64,000 nt of DNA from Acetobacter musti (GTDB lineage: Bacteria; Pseudomonadota; Alphaproteobacteria; Acetobacterales; Acetobacteraceae), in the NCBI RefSeq assembly GCF_011516835.1, contig NZ_WOTB01000007.1:1-64000 (forward strand), written 5' to 3'. Under the pieces are notes generated by a model, which worked only from the letters and a program-made list of their open reading frames with translations, did not search any database and was not told the DNA's origin. The translations under genes and the position numbers were made by a program. This document shows, piece by piece, positions 27,130-36,525 of the stretch (position 1 is the stretch's first letter; each line of letters opens with the position of its first letter).

Positions 27130-28260
27130 TCAGTGTTCGCTGAGCCACTGGCTGAAGCGGGGCTGAATCACATTCAGATGGTCGCGCCAGAATGCGTTGT
27201 TCAGCGGAATGGCCGGTGGCATGTGAGGTATGGTCGCCGGGGGATGGCCTGCTGCCTGATTTACAGTGCTGTCCTCCGCTGACGGCATCCGTGCGCTCAG
27301 AGCCTGTTTCTGTTCCGGCCGGGTGATCCATGTGCGCAGGGCGGTGATTGCGTCGGTGCCCGATGTCGCGCCATTGGATGTCGTGTCAGGCAGAAGGACC
27401 CAGTCGTAACTGATGCGGAACAGCGGGAATGTTGATACGCCAAATCCCGGTTCAGGTGTGGCGGCATTAATGCCGAAGATATCTGTCATTGCCGCCATGC
27501 CCATCAGGGCTGCTCCGGTTGTCAGGATTTTCATCGCTTCGGCCGGAGTGTTCCACCAGACAACATAGGGGCGGAGCTGGGTGAGGCGCCGGAACGCCCG
27601 GTCGATGCCGTCCGGCGTGCTCAGTACCCGGTAAAGGGCGTCAGGCGGGACGCCGTCAGAAAGGAGGGCTGCTTCCAGTGTGCCGCGCGGATCGGCCCGC
27701 AGGCCGCGCTTTCCCGGATGTCGCGCGACATCCCAGAAATCGGTCCAGTCCGGTTTTCCGTGAAAACGGGATGTATCCCAGGCGAGGGCAAAATCGAGAG
27801 ACAGGGCCGGCACGGCGCAGAGGCCCGCGTCGCCGGAGGTACCGGCAGCCGGGGTCAGAAAAACACCATCATGGCATCCTGCCGCAGCGGCATCATCCGC
27901 GGCGAGAAGCAGGGCCGGGCCGCGTGGTTCCTTGCCGGTTCTGTGTTCGGGAGCCGGTAAAGTGCCGCTCCATGCGACGGTTGTAATGCGCTGACGGGTG
28001 CTGCGGGCGAATGGCGTCCACAGAACCTCGTTCAGGATCGAATTCAGAGCGCCGGGCGGAGAGCCGACGACGATGGTGTGGGTGTGCACGCGGCGCGCGC
28101 GAGTCGCCTGACCGGACGTTGTCGTTATCAGGACGCCGAGCGTGGCCATCAGAATGGCGCTTGCAGTACAACGAAATGCACGACGCGGGGGCCTGGCCGG
28201 TTTGTTCTGGCGTAAAAGGACGTACTGGGTCGCGCGCTGCAAGGTGAGGCCTGAATTCAA
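27130..28260 (-). CDS. PotD-like extracellular solute-binding protein
   Basis: About 376 residues with an N-terminal hydrophobic segment (SAILMATLGVLITTTSG) preceded by basic residues, consistent with export. The remainder resembles family 1 binding proteins of polyamine-type ABC systems: DFWDVARHPGKRGLRADPRG, EAALLSDGVPPDALY, RPYVVWWNTPAEAMKILTTG. The start at 28260 is a TTG without a good ribosome site, so the true start may be elsewhere, for example the ATG at codon 38. It sits between the degenerate ATPase and the half-size permease. Ligand unknown. Confidence 0.7.
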   Translation of the reverse strand: MNSGLTLQRATQYVLLRQNKPARPPRRAFRCTASAILMATLGVLITTTSGQATRARRVHTHTIVVGSPPGALNSILNEVLWTPFARSTRQRITTVAWSGTLPAPEHRTGKEPRGPALLLAADDAAAAGCHDGVFLTPAAGTSGDAGLCAVPALSLDFALAWDTSRFHGKPDWTDFWDVARHPGKRGLRADPRGTLEAALLSDGVPPDALYRVLSTPDGIDRAFRRLTQLRPYVVWWNTPAEAMKILTTGAALMGMAAMTDIFGINAATPEPGFGVSTFPLFRISYDWVLLPDTTSNGATSGTDAITALRTWITRPEQKQALSARMPSAEDSTVNQAAGHPPATIPHMPPAIPLNNAFWRDHLNVIQPRFSQWLSEH

Positions 28261-28277
28261 GACGATATCCGGGGAGG

Positions 28278-29429
28278 TTAACCCCGTTTCCCGTCGGACG
28301 GAAAGGCCAGGGCATTTTCTCCTCGCCAGGCGAGAAGAGCGGAACAGCCTGGTGAGATGCCCGGAGCCAGAGTGCCGGCGGGTCGATGAACGACGAGTTC
28401 TGTTCCGTCCGCAAGGCGGAAACGGAGCGCCGTGATATCGCCTGGTCTGGTGATTTCCGCGAGAGTTGCCGGAAGGCAGCCTTCTGTTTCCTCCTGGAAG
28501 CCGGACGATCCCCGCTGAAACAGGGGTGCTATCTGTCCGGGGCGGATACAGAGTTCGACAAGATCGCCCTCTGACAGAGACGGGTCTGCGACTGCGCTCA
28601 TTTCTGCCCCGCAGGCGAGACGCACATCGGCGATGTCATCACTGACGGAGAGGGCGAGACCCACCAGGACATTGGCGTCTCCCATTGCGGAGGCGATCCG
28701 TGCTGATGAGGGTCGTTCGATCAGCATGGCCGGAGTGCCGGTCTGCAGCAGTTCGCCATCTGCCATGACGCCAATGGTGCTGGCGGCTGCGAATGCGTCG
28801 GATCTGTCCTGCGTAAGCAGAAGCGTGCTCAGTGAACGGGCGCGTCGGAGCCTGTTCAGACGCAGGTGGATGTCACGGCGTGTTTCCGTATCCAGTCCGG
28901 AGAAAACATCATCAAGGACAATGACCACGGGGTCCGTGGCGAGCGCCCTGGCGAGGGCTGTCCGGAATTTGCAGCCTTCAGAAAGTGCGGGAGGACGGAC
29001 GTCCGCCACGCTGTCGAGACCGAGAAGGGCGAGCCGTTCATTTGTAAGGCGGCGCAGATCCGAAGCCGGGATGCTTCTTGCCCGTAACGGAAAGGCGATA
29101 TTCTGCCGCACGGTCAGATGATCGAACAGAATCTCCTGCCGGCTTACGATGGCGATTCCGCGAGAACCTGCGGGCCGGTCTGTAACGTTCTGTCCGCCGA
29201 CGGTGATCTGTCCGGATGTCAGAGGCCGGTAGCCGGCCAGCGTATCGACGAGAAGGCGGCGGGTATTACCGATATCGGAAAGACCGAACAGCGCCAGACA
29301 TTCTCCTTCCTGAAGAGAAAATGAGAGCGGAGAATGGCCGTGCGACAGCACCGCCCCGGCAACGGAGAGCGAAAACGGGGGAGGAGCGGACGGGCGGTGA
29401 CCCGCCGTGGTCGCATACTGGGTCATCAT
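28278..29429 (-). CDS. ABC transporter ATP-binding protein with degenerate catalytic motifs
   Basis: About 383 residues counted from the ATG at 29429 (the frame stays open to 29537). It has the PotA-like layout: nucleotide-binding domain then a C-terminal TOBE-like domain (LRFRLADGTELVVH). Every key motif departs from consensus: Walker A reads GLSDIGNT with Asn for the catalytic Lys; the signature is LSEGC instead of LSGGQ; Walker B ends LDDV with Asp for the catalytic Glu; the H-loop His is Gln (LLLTQD). ATP hydrolysis is therefore doubtful. First gene of the three-gene ABC-like unit, divergent from the DUF883-like gene at 29538. Confidence 0.75.
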   Translation of the reverse strand: MMTQYATTAGHRPSAPPPFSLSVAGAVLSHGHSPLSFSLQEGECLALFGLSDIGNTRRLLVDTLAGYRPLTSGQITVGGQNVTDRPAGSRGIAIVSRQEILFDHLTVRQNIAFPLRARSIPASDLRRLTNERLALLGLDSVADVRPPALSEGCKFRTALARALATDPVVIVLDDVFSGLDTETRRDIHLRLNRLRRARSLSTLLLTQDRSDAFAAASTIGVMADGELLQTGTPAMLIERPSSARIASAMGDANVLVGLALSVSDDIADVRLACGAEMSAVADPSLSEGDLVELCIRPGQIAPLFQRGSSGFQEETEGCLPATLAEITRPGDITALRFRLADGTELVVHRPAGTLAPGISPGCSALLAWRGENALAFPSDGKRG

Positions 29430-29537
29430 TGCTGGTAAGGAACCACAGTTAAAGATAAGCGTTAAGATGCCAGCCGGGTTTGCCAGATGCGCTGAACTCA
29501 GACCGGCAGACAGGTCACATTTGAGGAGCAGGGACAT

Positions 29538-29819
29538 ATGTCCGCTGAGAAGATCAAAAAAAATGCTGAAGCGACGGCCAGCGAGGCTGCGACGACCGCA
29601 CGTGAGGAGCTGGAGTCTTTAAAGTCTCATCTCGAACAGTTTCTTAACCATCATGTGGTTCCGACACTTTCTGATGCTGCGAACTCTGCTGTTACGAATG
29701 CGCGTGACATCGCTGAGCATCAGAAGAAGAGTGTTGAAACAAAAGTGAGCGCCAAACCACTGCTTTCTATTGGCATCTCTGCGGTTGTTGGGTTTGTCCT
29801 GGGCAGAATGTCGCGGTAA
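29538..29819 (+). CDS. DUF883 (YqjD/ElaB)-like membrane-anchored protein
   Basis: A 93-residue protein with an amphipathic, Ala/Glu/Lys-rich helical body (1-72) and a C-terminal membrane helix ending GFVLGRMSR, the tail form of the DUF883 family. E. coli relatives tether ribosomes to the membrane in stationary phase; that function is not shown here. AGGAG stands 8 bases before the ATG. It is followed 168 bases later by a holin-like two-helix protein in the same direction, as in yqjD-yqjE type loci. Confidence 0.8.
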   Translation: MSAEKIKKNAEATASEAATTAREELESLKSHLEQFLNHHVVPTLSDAANSAVTNARDIAEHQKKSVETKVSAKPLLSIGISAVVGFVLGRMSR

Positions 29820-29987
29820 GGTCCGGCCCCGGGACGCCTTCTCAGGATGCCCGGGGCTGTGAGATGGAGCGAAGTACCTGTTCAGGGTGTTTTGCCGGAC
29901 TCCGCCCCGGGCGCGTCGGAGGGGCGATTCGGAAACAGAACACCGGTTTATCTCTGATGCCGGTCTGAAGCAGGATGGCCGGGACGT

Positions 29988-30413
29988 ATGCGTATTTTCG
30001 AAGCAGGCAAAGCCGCCGCAGTGGCGGAAGTGGAGCTCCTTCAGCAAAAGGCGATGCGTCTGGGCCGGCAGGCAGCTCTTCTTGTTGTGGCTGCCGTTAT
30101 GGGTTTTTTCTCCCTGATTACCGCGCACGCTCTGCTCTGGGCGATATTCCTTTTCAAATTTGGTTTCGGGCCTGTCGGGGCGCCGGCCGCGGTATTTTTT
30201 CTGGATGCCTTTCTGGCCGTTGCGTTCCTGTTCTTCGGCCGGCGTTCCTATCTGCTGCCGGCTGAAGTCGAGGCCCGCATGAATCGTGACCGTCATGTCA
30301 ATGAGCTGCGGCAGGCGGCGTCTATTGCGGCTGTTGCGACGACCGTGACCGGTCCTGTCGGGCGGTTTGCCGGTCGGAAGGTGTGGAATATCGTGTCTCG
30401 CCGGCGCCGCTGA
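29988..30413 (+). CDS. Phage-holin-family/YqjE-like membrane protein
   Basis: A 141-residue protein with an N-terminal helix, two membrane segments (AALLVVAAVMGFFSLITAH and APAAVFFLDAFLAVAFLFF) and a basic C-terminus ending SRRRR. The profile fits the holin-X/YqjE group of small envelope proteins commonly found behind DUF883 genes; the name holin is historical and lysis is not implied. A strong intrinsic terminator follows 30 bases after the stop. Confidence 0.75.
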   Translation: MRIFEAGKAAAVAEVELLQQKAMRLGRQAALLVVAAVMGFFSLITAHALLWAIFLFKFGFGPVGAPAAVFFLDAFLAVAFLFFGRRSYLLPAEVEARMNRDRHVNELRQAASIAAVATTVTGPVGRFAGRKVWNIVSRRRR

Positions 30414-30442
30414 GCGCTTCTTTCTTCTGATGATGCAGACCG

Positions 30443-30468
30443 GGCGGGCCATATGGCCCGCCTTTTTT
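30443..30468 (+). terminator. Intrinsic terminator after the holin-like gene
   Basis: Perfect 8-bp stem GGCGGGCC/GGCCCGCC around the loop ATAT, followed by six Ts. It ends the DUF883-holin-like transcription unit. Confidence 0.9.
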
Positions 30469-30470
30469 AT

Positions 30471-30630
30471 GGTGTTCATGTATTTTAAGAACAGGAGACA
30501 GAACTGGGCCTCTGTTCTTCACTCCTTTCGGAATTAACAGATCGGGATCAAAGGGACTGTGTTCCTTTGTGGGGCTCGGGGCGAAGCCCCGGAAAACTGC
30601 TCTGTCCATGACAACAAAATACACAAACAC
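30471..30630 (+). repeat. Family-B element, copy 2
   Basis: About 160 bp, starting GTGTTCATG and ending with an inverted, diverged version (CACAAACAC). It shares the block GGGATCAAAGGGACTG..TTCCTTTGTGGGG, the hairpin CGGGGCGAAGCCCCG and the left-end ACAGGAGACAGA with the copies at 8805 and 36809. Non-coding; lies directly after the terminator of the upstream unit. Confidence 0.65.
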
Positions 30631-30771
30631 TTTTTTGTGCCGGCAATCTTTGGCTGTGCCCGGGTTAAGCGAATTGTCTGTTCCGCCTGATAACGGGGTC
30701 TTGCTGAAGCCTAATAATTAGCATACGAACAGTTTGTCTCCTTTCTATATTGAGAGCCGGGCTATCCTGCT

Positions 30772-31314
30772 GTGTGCGAGTCTGTGTCGGATACTCATGA
30801 AAACATTCAGGATCTGACGCTGCTCAGGCGCCGGTTCGGGCATCGTCTCGCGCGTCTGGCGACTCTCTGGCGACGCGATATCGATCATGATCTGCGTCGG
30901 TTCAATCTGACGGATGCGACATGGCGGCCTCTTTATTATCTCCGGTCATTGCCACAGCCTGTCAGGCAGACAGACCTCGCGCGTGCTCTTTCCGTCGAGG
31001 GGCCGTCCCTCGTGCGTGTGCTCGATGTTCTTGAGAAACAGGGGCTGGTGTCCCGCGATGTTGATCCTGATGATCGCCGGTCCAAGCTGATTACCCTGAC
31101 CAGTTCCGGGGCGGCGATGGCAAATCATGTTCTGCAGGCCGCCGATAAGGTTGGAAGCCGGTTGCTGGAAGGTGTGTCGGACGGAACTCTGAGGGAGTGT
31201 CTCGGAGTCTTTGACCAGGTGTGGGCCGCGCTTCAGCGCAGCCGGGAGGCGGAAGATCCTGATCCGGAGGCAGGGCGCCGGGTAAGCTCAGAATCGTCGG
31301 AGCGTGCGTCGTGA
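30772..31314 (+). CDS. MarR-family transcriptional regulator
   Basis: A 180-residue winged-helix repressor-like protein: LTDATWRPLYYLRSLPQPV, the recognition region DLARALSVEGPSLVRVLDVL and the wing VDPDDRRSKLITLTSSG. MarR proteins typically release DNA when they bind phenolic ligands. It starts at a GTG without a marked ribosome site and overlaps the FUSC exporter gene by 4 bases (GTGA), so it heads and probably controls the efflux operon that follows. Confidence 0.9.
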   Translation: MCESVSDTHENIQDLTLLRRRFGHRLARLATLWRRDIDHDLRRFNLTDATWRPLYYLRSLPQPVRQTDLARALSVEGPSLVRVLDVLEKQGLVSRDVDPDDRRSKLITLTSSGAAMANHVLQAADKVGSRLLEGVSDGTLRECLGVFDQVWAALQRSREAEDPDPEAGRRVSSESSERAS

Positions 31315-33680
31315 CGGACTCCGTTGCTGTTTCTGAAACCGACGCTGGCCGCCTGTTGCGGCGATTTCGCGAACTGGGCAACGCCATTGACAGGGAGTGG
31401 CGTTACGACTGGGCGCGTCTTGGTCCGACATTGCTCTACGCGACTCGCGTTGCGCTCTCTGTCGGGCTGGCGCTGTGGCTCGCTGGTTTTCTGATGCTCG
31501 ATCAGCCGATTTCGGCAGTGACGACAGTGCTTATTGTCGCGAACCCGACGCCCGGCGCGCTTATTTCGAAGAGCGTCTGGCGTGTCATCGGGACAATAAT
31601 CGGGGCGACATCCGGGATCGCGCTGATGGCGGCGTTTCCGCAGCAGCCTCTGCTTTTCTTTGCCGGGCTCGCTGTTCTGATCGGAGCGGCCTGCTGCGTC
31701 GCCACTTTGCTGCGTTTTTACCGTGCGTATGCGGCCGTGCTGTCAGGCTACACGATCATTATCATATCGGTCAGTGCTTTCGGCGATCCGGACCGGATCT
31801 TTCTCAGTGCGATGTCGCGATTGTCGGTTGTCGTTGTTGGCATTGTCAGTACGGCGATCGTTTTCCAGATCACCTCGATGAAGAGCCCCAATACGGCGGC
31901 GGCGCGGATAGAACTGCTTCTTCGCGACGTTCTGTCCCAGTTCGCGCTGCTCTCTCCGACGGAGCAGGACGTCGATGCGCCGCGCTCTGACGAGGTCGGG
32001 CAGGAAGGCGCGTTCCGGGAGATGGGCACTGCCGCGTACGGTGCGCGGGCACGTCTTCTGGCGCAGGCGGCTGCGGTGACGGAGGCGATCGAATATGCGT
32101 CTTCGGTCGATTACGAGGTGAGCCGCCGGTCGGCCGCTCTGCATGAAGGCGTGTCGCGGCTGCTTGGCCTGCTCAGTGCTCATCATGCCGCCTGGCAGCA
32201 GCTCCCGCCGGGGGATACCGGACGTGTCATCAGAGCCCGGATGATTTCGGGCACGCTGATGCGGGAACTGGCGGATATGCCGGCCGAGGCGCTGCTGCAT
32301 GCCGATCCGGCTCCGATTCGGGAGCGGATCAGGGATGCTCTCGTCAGAATTGAGGAGCTTGCGCGGGAAACGCCGGATCTGCTCGGGCTTGCGGCCATTG
32401 ATACGGAACGGGATATCGTGGTTCAGCTGGGTCTGGCGGTGGATAATCTGTCGGATGTGGCCTGGCATGAGCCGGGCGTCAGGCTCATGCCGTTATTTGA
32501 GTGGCCTGCGGCGCTCCGTAATGGTGCGCGCGGAATGCTCATAACGCTGCTTGGATGTCTGATGTGGTATATTCTGCACTGGTCGTCCGCTCCGAGTATG
32601 CTGGTTTATCTGATCGCGGCATCATGTCTTCTTGCCACGGCGCCTTCGGCGACGCGCGGCGCTTTTATGCTGGCGTCCGGAACGGCTCTGGCTGTTCCCG
32701 GCTGTTATATTTTTCAGACCTTCCTTCTGCCCCGGACTGATGGGTTTCCGCTTCTGTGGGTCTCGCTTGTCGTGTCGCTGCTGCCGGGAATCTGGATTCA
32801 GTTCCATCCGAAATATGCCCTGCGCGGGTTTGGATATGCGGTGTTTTTCAATGTGATGGCGCGGGTCCAGAATCCGGTGCGGTACGATGACATCGCGCTG
32901 CTGAACGGATGGTTTGCTTTTCTGATCGCGGCGGCTCTTCTGACGCTCGTGTTTCGGGTGCTTCTTCCTGCTGACCAGCGTCTGGATGTTTCAAGGCTCA
33001 TCACGGCGCTGTGCCGGTCGGTTCAGAAATTTGCCGCGCTGCCGCTCCATAAAAAGGTCAGCTGGCCAGGCTGGGAGTATCTTCAGATGCAACGGGTGTT
33101 GCGTCTTACCCAGCGGCTGTCCTTCGTTGATACGGGTGCGCGGGTGTTTCACGTTACCGATGCGGCGCTTGCCGCTGTGGCGCTGGGGCGGGTTGTCATG
33201 CGATTGCGGACGCTGCTGCGTGAGGGGGATGCGACGCCGGATGAGAAGGAGATTGTCATGCGGGCTCTGGCGTCTTTACGCGGGCTGAGACGTGATCCTC
33301 TGGCGACGGCGGAATGTCTGCGCGCATCGGCCGCGGCGATAAAGCCCGGCCTGCGGCAAATCGTCCGGCCAGCCTCCGAAGTGTCTTCACAGTCCGGGCC
33401 GGACATCAGGCCGGCAGCGCTTTCCGGGGAGCTGCAGGGTGATGATGACGGCATTTCAGCAGCCCCGGGAGCGGGGGCGGACGGAGGCGAGGCTGTTCTG
33501 GGCACCGCCAGACGCATGGCAGCCTGTCTTGTACAGGCGGCACAGCTTATCGACGCCGCGCCGGGTTTCTTCCATAAGGAAGGACCAATGCAGCAGAGCG
33601 CGGATCATCCCCGTGCTCATACGGATCTGCGCCTGTTGACCACACCATACCCGAGACGCCCTGACCCGAGAGCTGCCTGA
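31311..33680 (+). CDS. FUSC/AaeB-type inner-membrane exporter
   Basis: A 789-residue fusaric-acid-resistance-type protein: N-terminal bundle of membrane helices (about 45-190, with SAVTTVLIVANPTPGALISKS), a long cytoplasmic region, a second bundle (about 410-560) and a C-terminal soluble region. AaeB relatives export aromatic carboxylic acids such as p-hydroxybenzoate with an AaeA-type adaptor. The context (DUF1656, HlyD, NodT-type outer-membrane factor) is the standard tripartite arrangement. The stop overlaps the DUF1656 start (TGATG). Confidence 0.9.
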   Translation: MTDSVAVSETDAGRLLRRFRELGNAIDREWRYDWARLGPTLLYATRVALSVGLALWLAGFLMLDQPISAVTTVLIVANPTPGALISKSVWRVIGTIIGATSGIALMAAFPQQPLLFFAGLAVLIGAACCVATLLRFYRAYAAVLSGYTIIIISVSAFGDPDRIFLSAMSRLSVVVVGIVSTAIVFQITSMKSPNTAAARIELLLRDVLSQFALLSPTEQDVDAPRSDEVGQEGAFREMGTAAYGARARLLAQAAAVTEAIEYASSVDYEVSRRSAALHEGVSRLLGLLSAHHAAWQQLPPGDTGRVIRARMISGTLMRELADMPAEALLHADPAPIRERIRDALVRIEELARETPDLLGLAAIDTERDIVVQLGLAVDNLSDVAWHEPGVRLMPLFEWPAALRNGARGMLITLLGCLMWYILHWSSAPSMLVYLIAASCLLATAPSATRGAFMLASGTALAVPGCYIFQTFLLPRTDGFPLLWVSLVVSLLPGIWIQFHPKYALRGFGYAVFFNVMARVQNPVRYDDIALLNGWFAFLIAAALLTLVFRVLLPADQRLDVSRLITALCRSVQKFAALPLHKKVSWPGWEYLQMQRVLRLTQRLSFVDTGARVFHVTDAALAAVALGRVVMRLRTLLREGDATPDEKEIVMRALASLRGLRRDPLATAECLRASAAAIKPGLRQIVRPASEVSSQSGPDIRPAALSGELQGDDDGISAAPGAGADGGEAVLGTARRMAACLVQAAQLIDAAPGFFHKEGPMQQSADHPRAHTDLRLLTTPYPRRPDPRAA

Positions 33681-33874
33681 TGCTGACCGAGTTCAATCTG
33701 TTCGGCGTATTCATGGCGCCGATTGTGGTCTACGCGCTCGCCGCGCTGCCCGTTACGATGTTTGTGCGATTTCTGCTCTGGTCGAGCGGGATCATGCGCT
33801 GGTTCTGGCACTTCGCTCTTTTCGAGGTTGCGCTTTATACGTGCATCCTCTGTCTTCTCGTTCTCTATGTCTGA
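33680..33874 (+). CDS. DUF1656 (AaeX-like) small membrane protein
   Basis: A 64-residue protein with two membrane helices, beginning MLTEFNLFGVFMAPIVVYA, typical of DUF1656/AaeX proteins found between FUSC and HlyD genes. Its role in the pump is not known. Coupled by a one-base overlap to the FUSC gene and 37 bases before the adaptor gene. Confidence 0.9.
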   Translation: MLTEFNLFGVFMAPIVVYALAALPVTMFVRFLLWSSGIMRWFWHFALFEVALYTCILCLLVLYV

Positions 33875-33911
33875 GCCGTTTCTTCCGTTTAGAGGTTTTT
33901 GAGTCACCGCA

Positions 33912-34823
33912 ATGCCGCTGCTCCGCACTCTGATCCGCGTGATTTTGACCCTGGCGGTCGTCTCGCTGGCTGTCGTCCTCGGGATCACCCTGTGGAACAC
34001 ATATATGATTGCCCCCTGGACGCGTGATGGCCGTGTCCGCGTCTATGTCGTGGATGTGGCGCCCGAAGTATCGGGCACGGTGGTGCAGGTTCCGGTTGTG
34101 GACAACCAGTTTGTCCATAAAGGCGATCCGCTTTACGTGCTTGATCCGGTCCGGTTCAGGCTGGCGATCCGGGAAGCGCAGGCGCGGCTTGACGGCGCGC
34201 TGGAAGATCTGAAGCTCAAACAGAATGATGCGCGGCGCCGTATGGGGCTGTCCGGCATTGTTTCGGCTGAAGAGCAGGAAGTCTTCAACTCCAGTGTCGC
34301 GACGCAGATTGCGGCGGTCGATGCGGCGCGCGCGGCGCTTGATGTGGCGAAACTGAATCTTCAGCGGTCGGTGCTGTATTCACCGGTGAACGGATTCATA
34401 ACCAACCTGAATCTGCGTATCGGTGATTATGCGACCGCCGGACAGGCGAGGCTTGCGGTCATCGATTCGGATTCGTACTGGGTCTATGGTTACTTCGAGG
34501 AAACGAAGATGTGGGGCGTCCATGTCGGGGACGTCGCCCGCGTGAAGCTGATGGGATATAAGCAGATCATCCCGGGGCACGTTGTTTCCATTGCCCGCGG
34601 TATCAATGATACCAACGGAAACCCGGACAGGCTCGGTCTTCAGGATGTAAATCCTATCTTTACCTGGGTCCGTCTCGCGCAGCGTATTCCTGTTCGTATT
34701 CATCTGGACACCGTGCCTGAGGGCGTGACGCTGGCTGCGGGTATGACAGCGACGATCAGCGTCGGGCCTGAGTCGAAGAGCCGTCGTGGCAAACTGACCA
34801 CCTGGCTGCAGGATCACTTGTGA
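33912..34823 (+). CDS. HlyD/AaeA-type periplasmic adaptor protein
   Basis: A 303-residue membrane-fusion protein with an N-terminal membrane anchor (about 7-30), lipoyl-like half-motifs (VSGTVVQVPVVDNQFVHKGD and VLYSPVNGFITNLNLRIGD), a helical hairpin between them and a C-terminal beta-barrel. It links the FUSC inner-membrane exporter to an outer-membrane channel, here the NodT-type protein encoded 13 bases downstream. Confidence 0.92.
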   Translation: MPLLRTLIRVILTLAVVSLAVVLGITLWNTYMIAPWTRDGRVRVYVVDVAPEVSGTVVQVPVVDNQFVHKGDPLYVLDPVRFRLAIREAQARLDGALEDLKLKQNDARRRMGLSGIVSAEEQEVFNSSVATQIAAVDAARAALDVAKLNLQRSVLYSPVNGFITNLNLRIGDYATAGQARLAVIDSDSYWVYGYFEETKMWGVHVGDVARVKLMGYKQIIPGHVVSIARGINDTNGNPDRLGLQDVNPIFTWVRLAQRIPVRIHLDTVPEGVTLAAGMTATISVGPESKSRRGKLTTWLQDHL

Positions 34824-34836
34824 GCCAGCGGACGCG

Positions 34837-36465
34837 ATGATGGACAGAATGATGGTTGCCGGGAATTCGACGGTCGCAGAGTCCATGCCGGATGGATCGG
34901 AGTCACCAGTAAAGCCGGACCGGCCGCGGGCGGCGTGGCGGACGCGCATCGCCGGGCTGCGGAGACGGGCGGTTCTGTTTCTCTCGGCAGGTTCCCTTCT
35001 TGCCGGCTGTTCGGTGGGACCGAATTTTCAGCCTGACCGGATGAAGCTGCCTCAGGGATTTACCGAGGCGGAGGAGGAGCATCCTGCCACGCCGGAAGAG
35101 ATTGCCCATACCGATAAGGAAATGACGGAGTGGTGGGCGACCTTTAACGATCCGATTCTGACGAAGCTCGTCGAGGCGGCCATCAAAGGTAACTATGATC
35201 TTCAGATTGCCGGACAGAGAATTCTGTCCGAGCGGGCGATGCGCGACAAGGCTGCGTCGGCCTGGTATCCGCAGGTCGATGCCAATGCGGGTGGTGGTGA
35301 TGCCCGGTATTCGCTGAATATCGATAACTGGCCTCTCCGTCCGGGGAACACCGCGAATCGTCCCGAAGCGTCGATGCTGACCTATGGCATGTCGGCGACG
35401 TGGGAGATTGATGTTTTCGGACGTATCCGGCGCAGTGTGGAGGCGCAGGAGCATGCTGTCGAGGCGTCGGTCGAGGGGCGCCGGGCGCTGCTGATGACGC
35501 TCCTCTCGGAGCTGGCGAACGATTACATGCTGCTGCGTGTGACGCAGCTTCAGATTCAGATTGCCACGAACAATATCCGCGTCGCGCAGGACAGTCTTGA
35601 TCTGACGAACCGGTTATACGCTGAGGGTCTGGGCAATACGCTGCAGATTGCTCAGGCGCAGGCCGAGCTTGATGCGCAGGTTGCTGCGCGCGAGCCGCTG
35701 AAGACGCGTGTCTCTCAGGTGACGCATGCGATTTCCGTGCTGGTTGGCGAGATGCCGGGGACGCTTGAGGAAGAACTGAAGGTTGTGAAGCCGTTGCCGG
35801 TTGTGCCGGCTTTTCCGGCGACGATGCCGTCGATTGTGATTGCGAACCGGCCCGACATCAGAATGGCGGAGCGCGATTACGCTGTCGCGACGGCCCAGAT
35901 CGGTGTCGCGGTATCGGATCTTTATCCGCATTTCGTGATTCCGCTGAATTTCAATCCGAATGCGTCGGCCATGTACCAGCTCTTCCAGGTCAATGCGATG
36001 AGCTGGCAGTTCCTGATGATGGCGAGTCTGCCGCTTGTGCATGGTGGTAAATACACCTCGGCGGTCCGGGCGGCGCAGGCGGCTGCGGAGGCCGCGCGTC
36101 TGCATTATCGCCAGACGGTTCTGACCGGCTTTAAGGAGGTCGAGGATTCGATGGCGGCGTGGCACGACGACATCGAATATTCGGAGCAGTTGCATAAAGC
36201 GGCGGAAGACAGTGCGCTGGCGAGTGAGCGGGCGCGCAAGCTGTATGCGGCGGGTCTGATCGGATTTCTGGATGTTCTGACGACTGAAAGAACCACTCTG
36301 AACGCGCAGAACGCGGAAGCGCTGTCCAAGCTTGAGCGTCTGCGTGATGCGGTCAATCTGTATACGGCGATCGGAGCGGGTTGGCGTGGGGCTCCTCTGA
36401 CGAGCTCTGCGTTGCCTGTTTCACTGGAAACGCAGAATATCTGGGCCCGTGCGCTGAAGCAGTAA
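34837..36465 (+). CDS. NodT-family outer-membrane efflux lipoprotein
   Basis: A 542-residue TolC-like channel. The lipobox is LLAGC with Cys58, followed by SVGPNFQPD, the usual start of mature NodT-type factors. Two OEP repeats follow: EWWATFNDPILTKLVEAAI and a long coiled region, then VANRPDIRMAERDY and the second repeat. The 35-residue hydrophilic extension before the signal sequence is unusual and suggests a later true start. Fifth gene of the MarR-FUSC-DUF1656-HlyD-NodT operon. Confidence 0.92.
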   Translation: MMDRMMVAGNSTVAESMPDGSESPVKPDRPRAAWRTRIAGLRRRAVLFLSAGSLLAGCSVGPNFQPDRMKLPQGFTEAEEEHPATPEEIAHTDKEMTEWWATFNDPILTKLVEAAIKGNYDLQIAGQRILSERAMRDKAASAWYPQVDANAGGGDARYSLNIDNWPLRPGNTANRPEASMLTYGMSATWEIDVFGRIRRSVEAQEHAVEASVEGRRALLMTLLSELANDYMLLRVTQLQIQIATNNIRVAQDSLDLTNRLYAEGLGNTLQIAQAQAELDAQVAAREPLKTRVSQVTHAISVLVGEMPGTLEEELKVVKPLPVVPAFPATMPSIVIANRPDIRMAERDYAVATAQIGVAVSDLYPHFVIPLNFNPNASAMYQLFQVNAMSWQFLMMASLPLVHGGKYTSAVRAAQAAAEAARLHYRQTVLTGFKEVEDSMAAWHDDIEYSEQLHKAAEDSALASERARKLYAAGLIGFLDVLTTERTTLNAQNAEALSKLERLRDAVNLYTAIGAGWRGAPLTSSALPVSLETQNIWARALKQ

Positions 36466-36525
36466 ACAGTGTCCGGACGGGTTACAGGCTGCCTCGGATA
36501 AAACGCCGGAATCGAGGGGAGCGTT

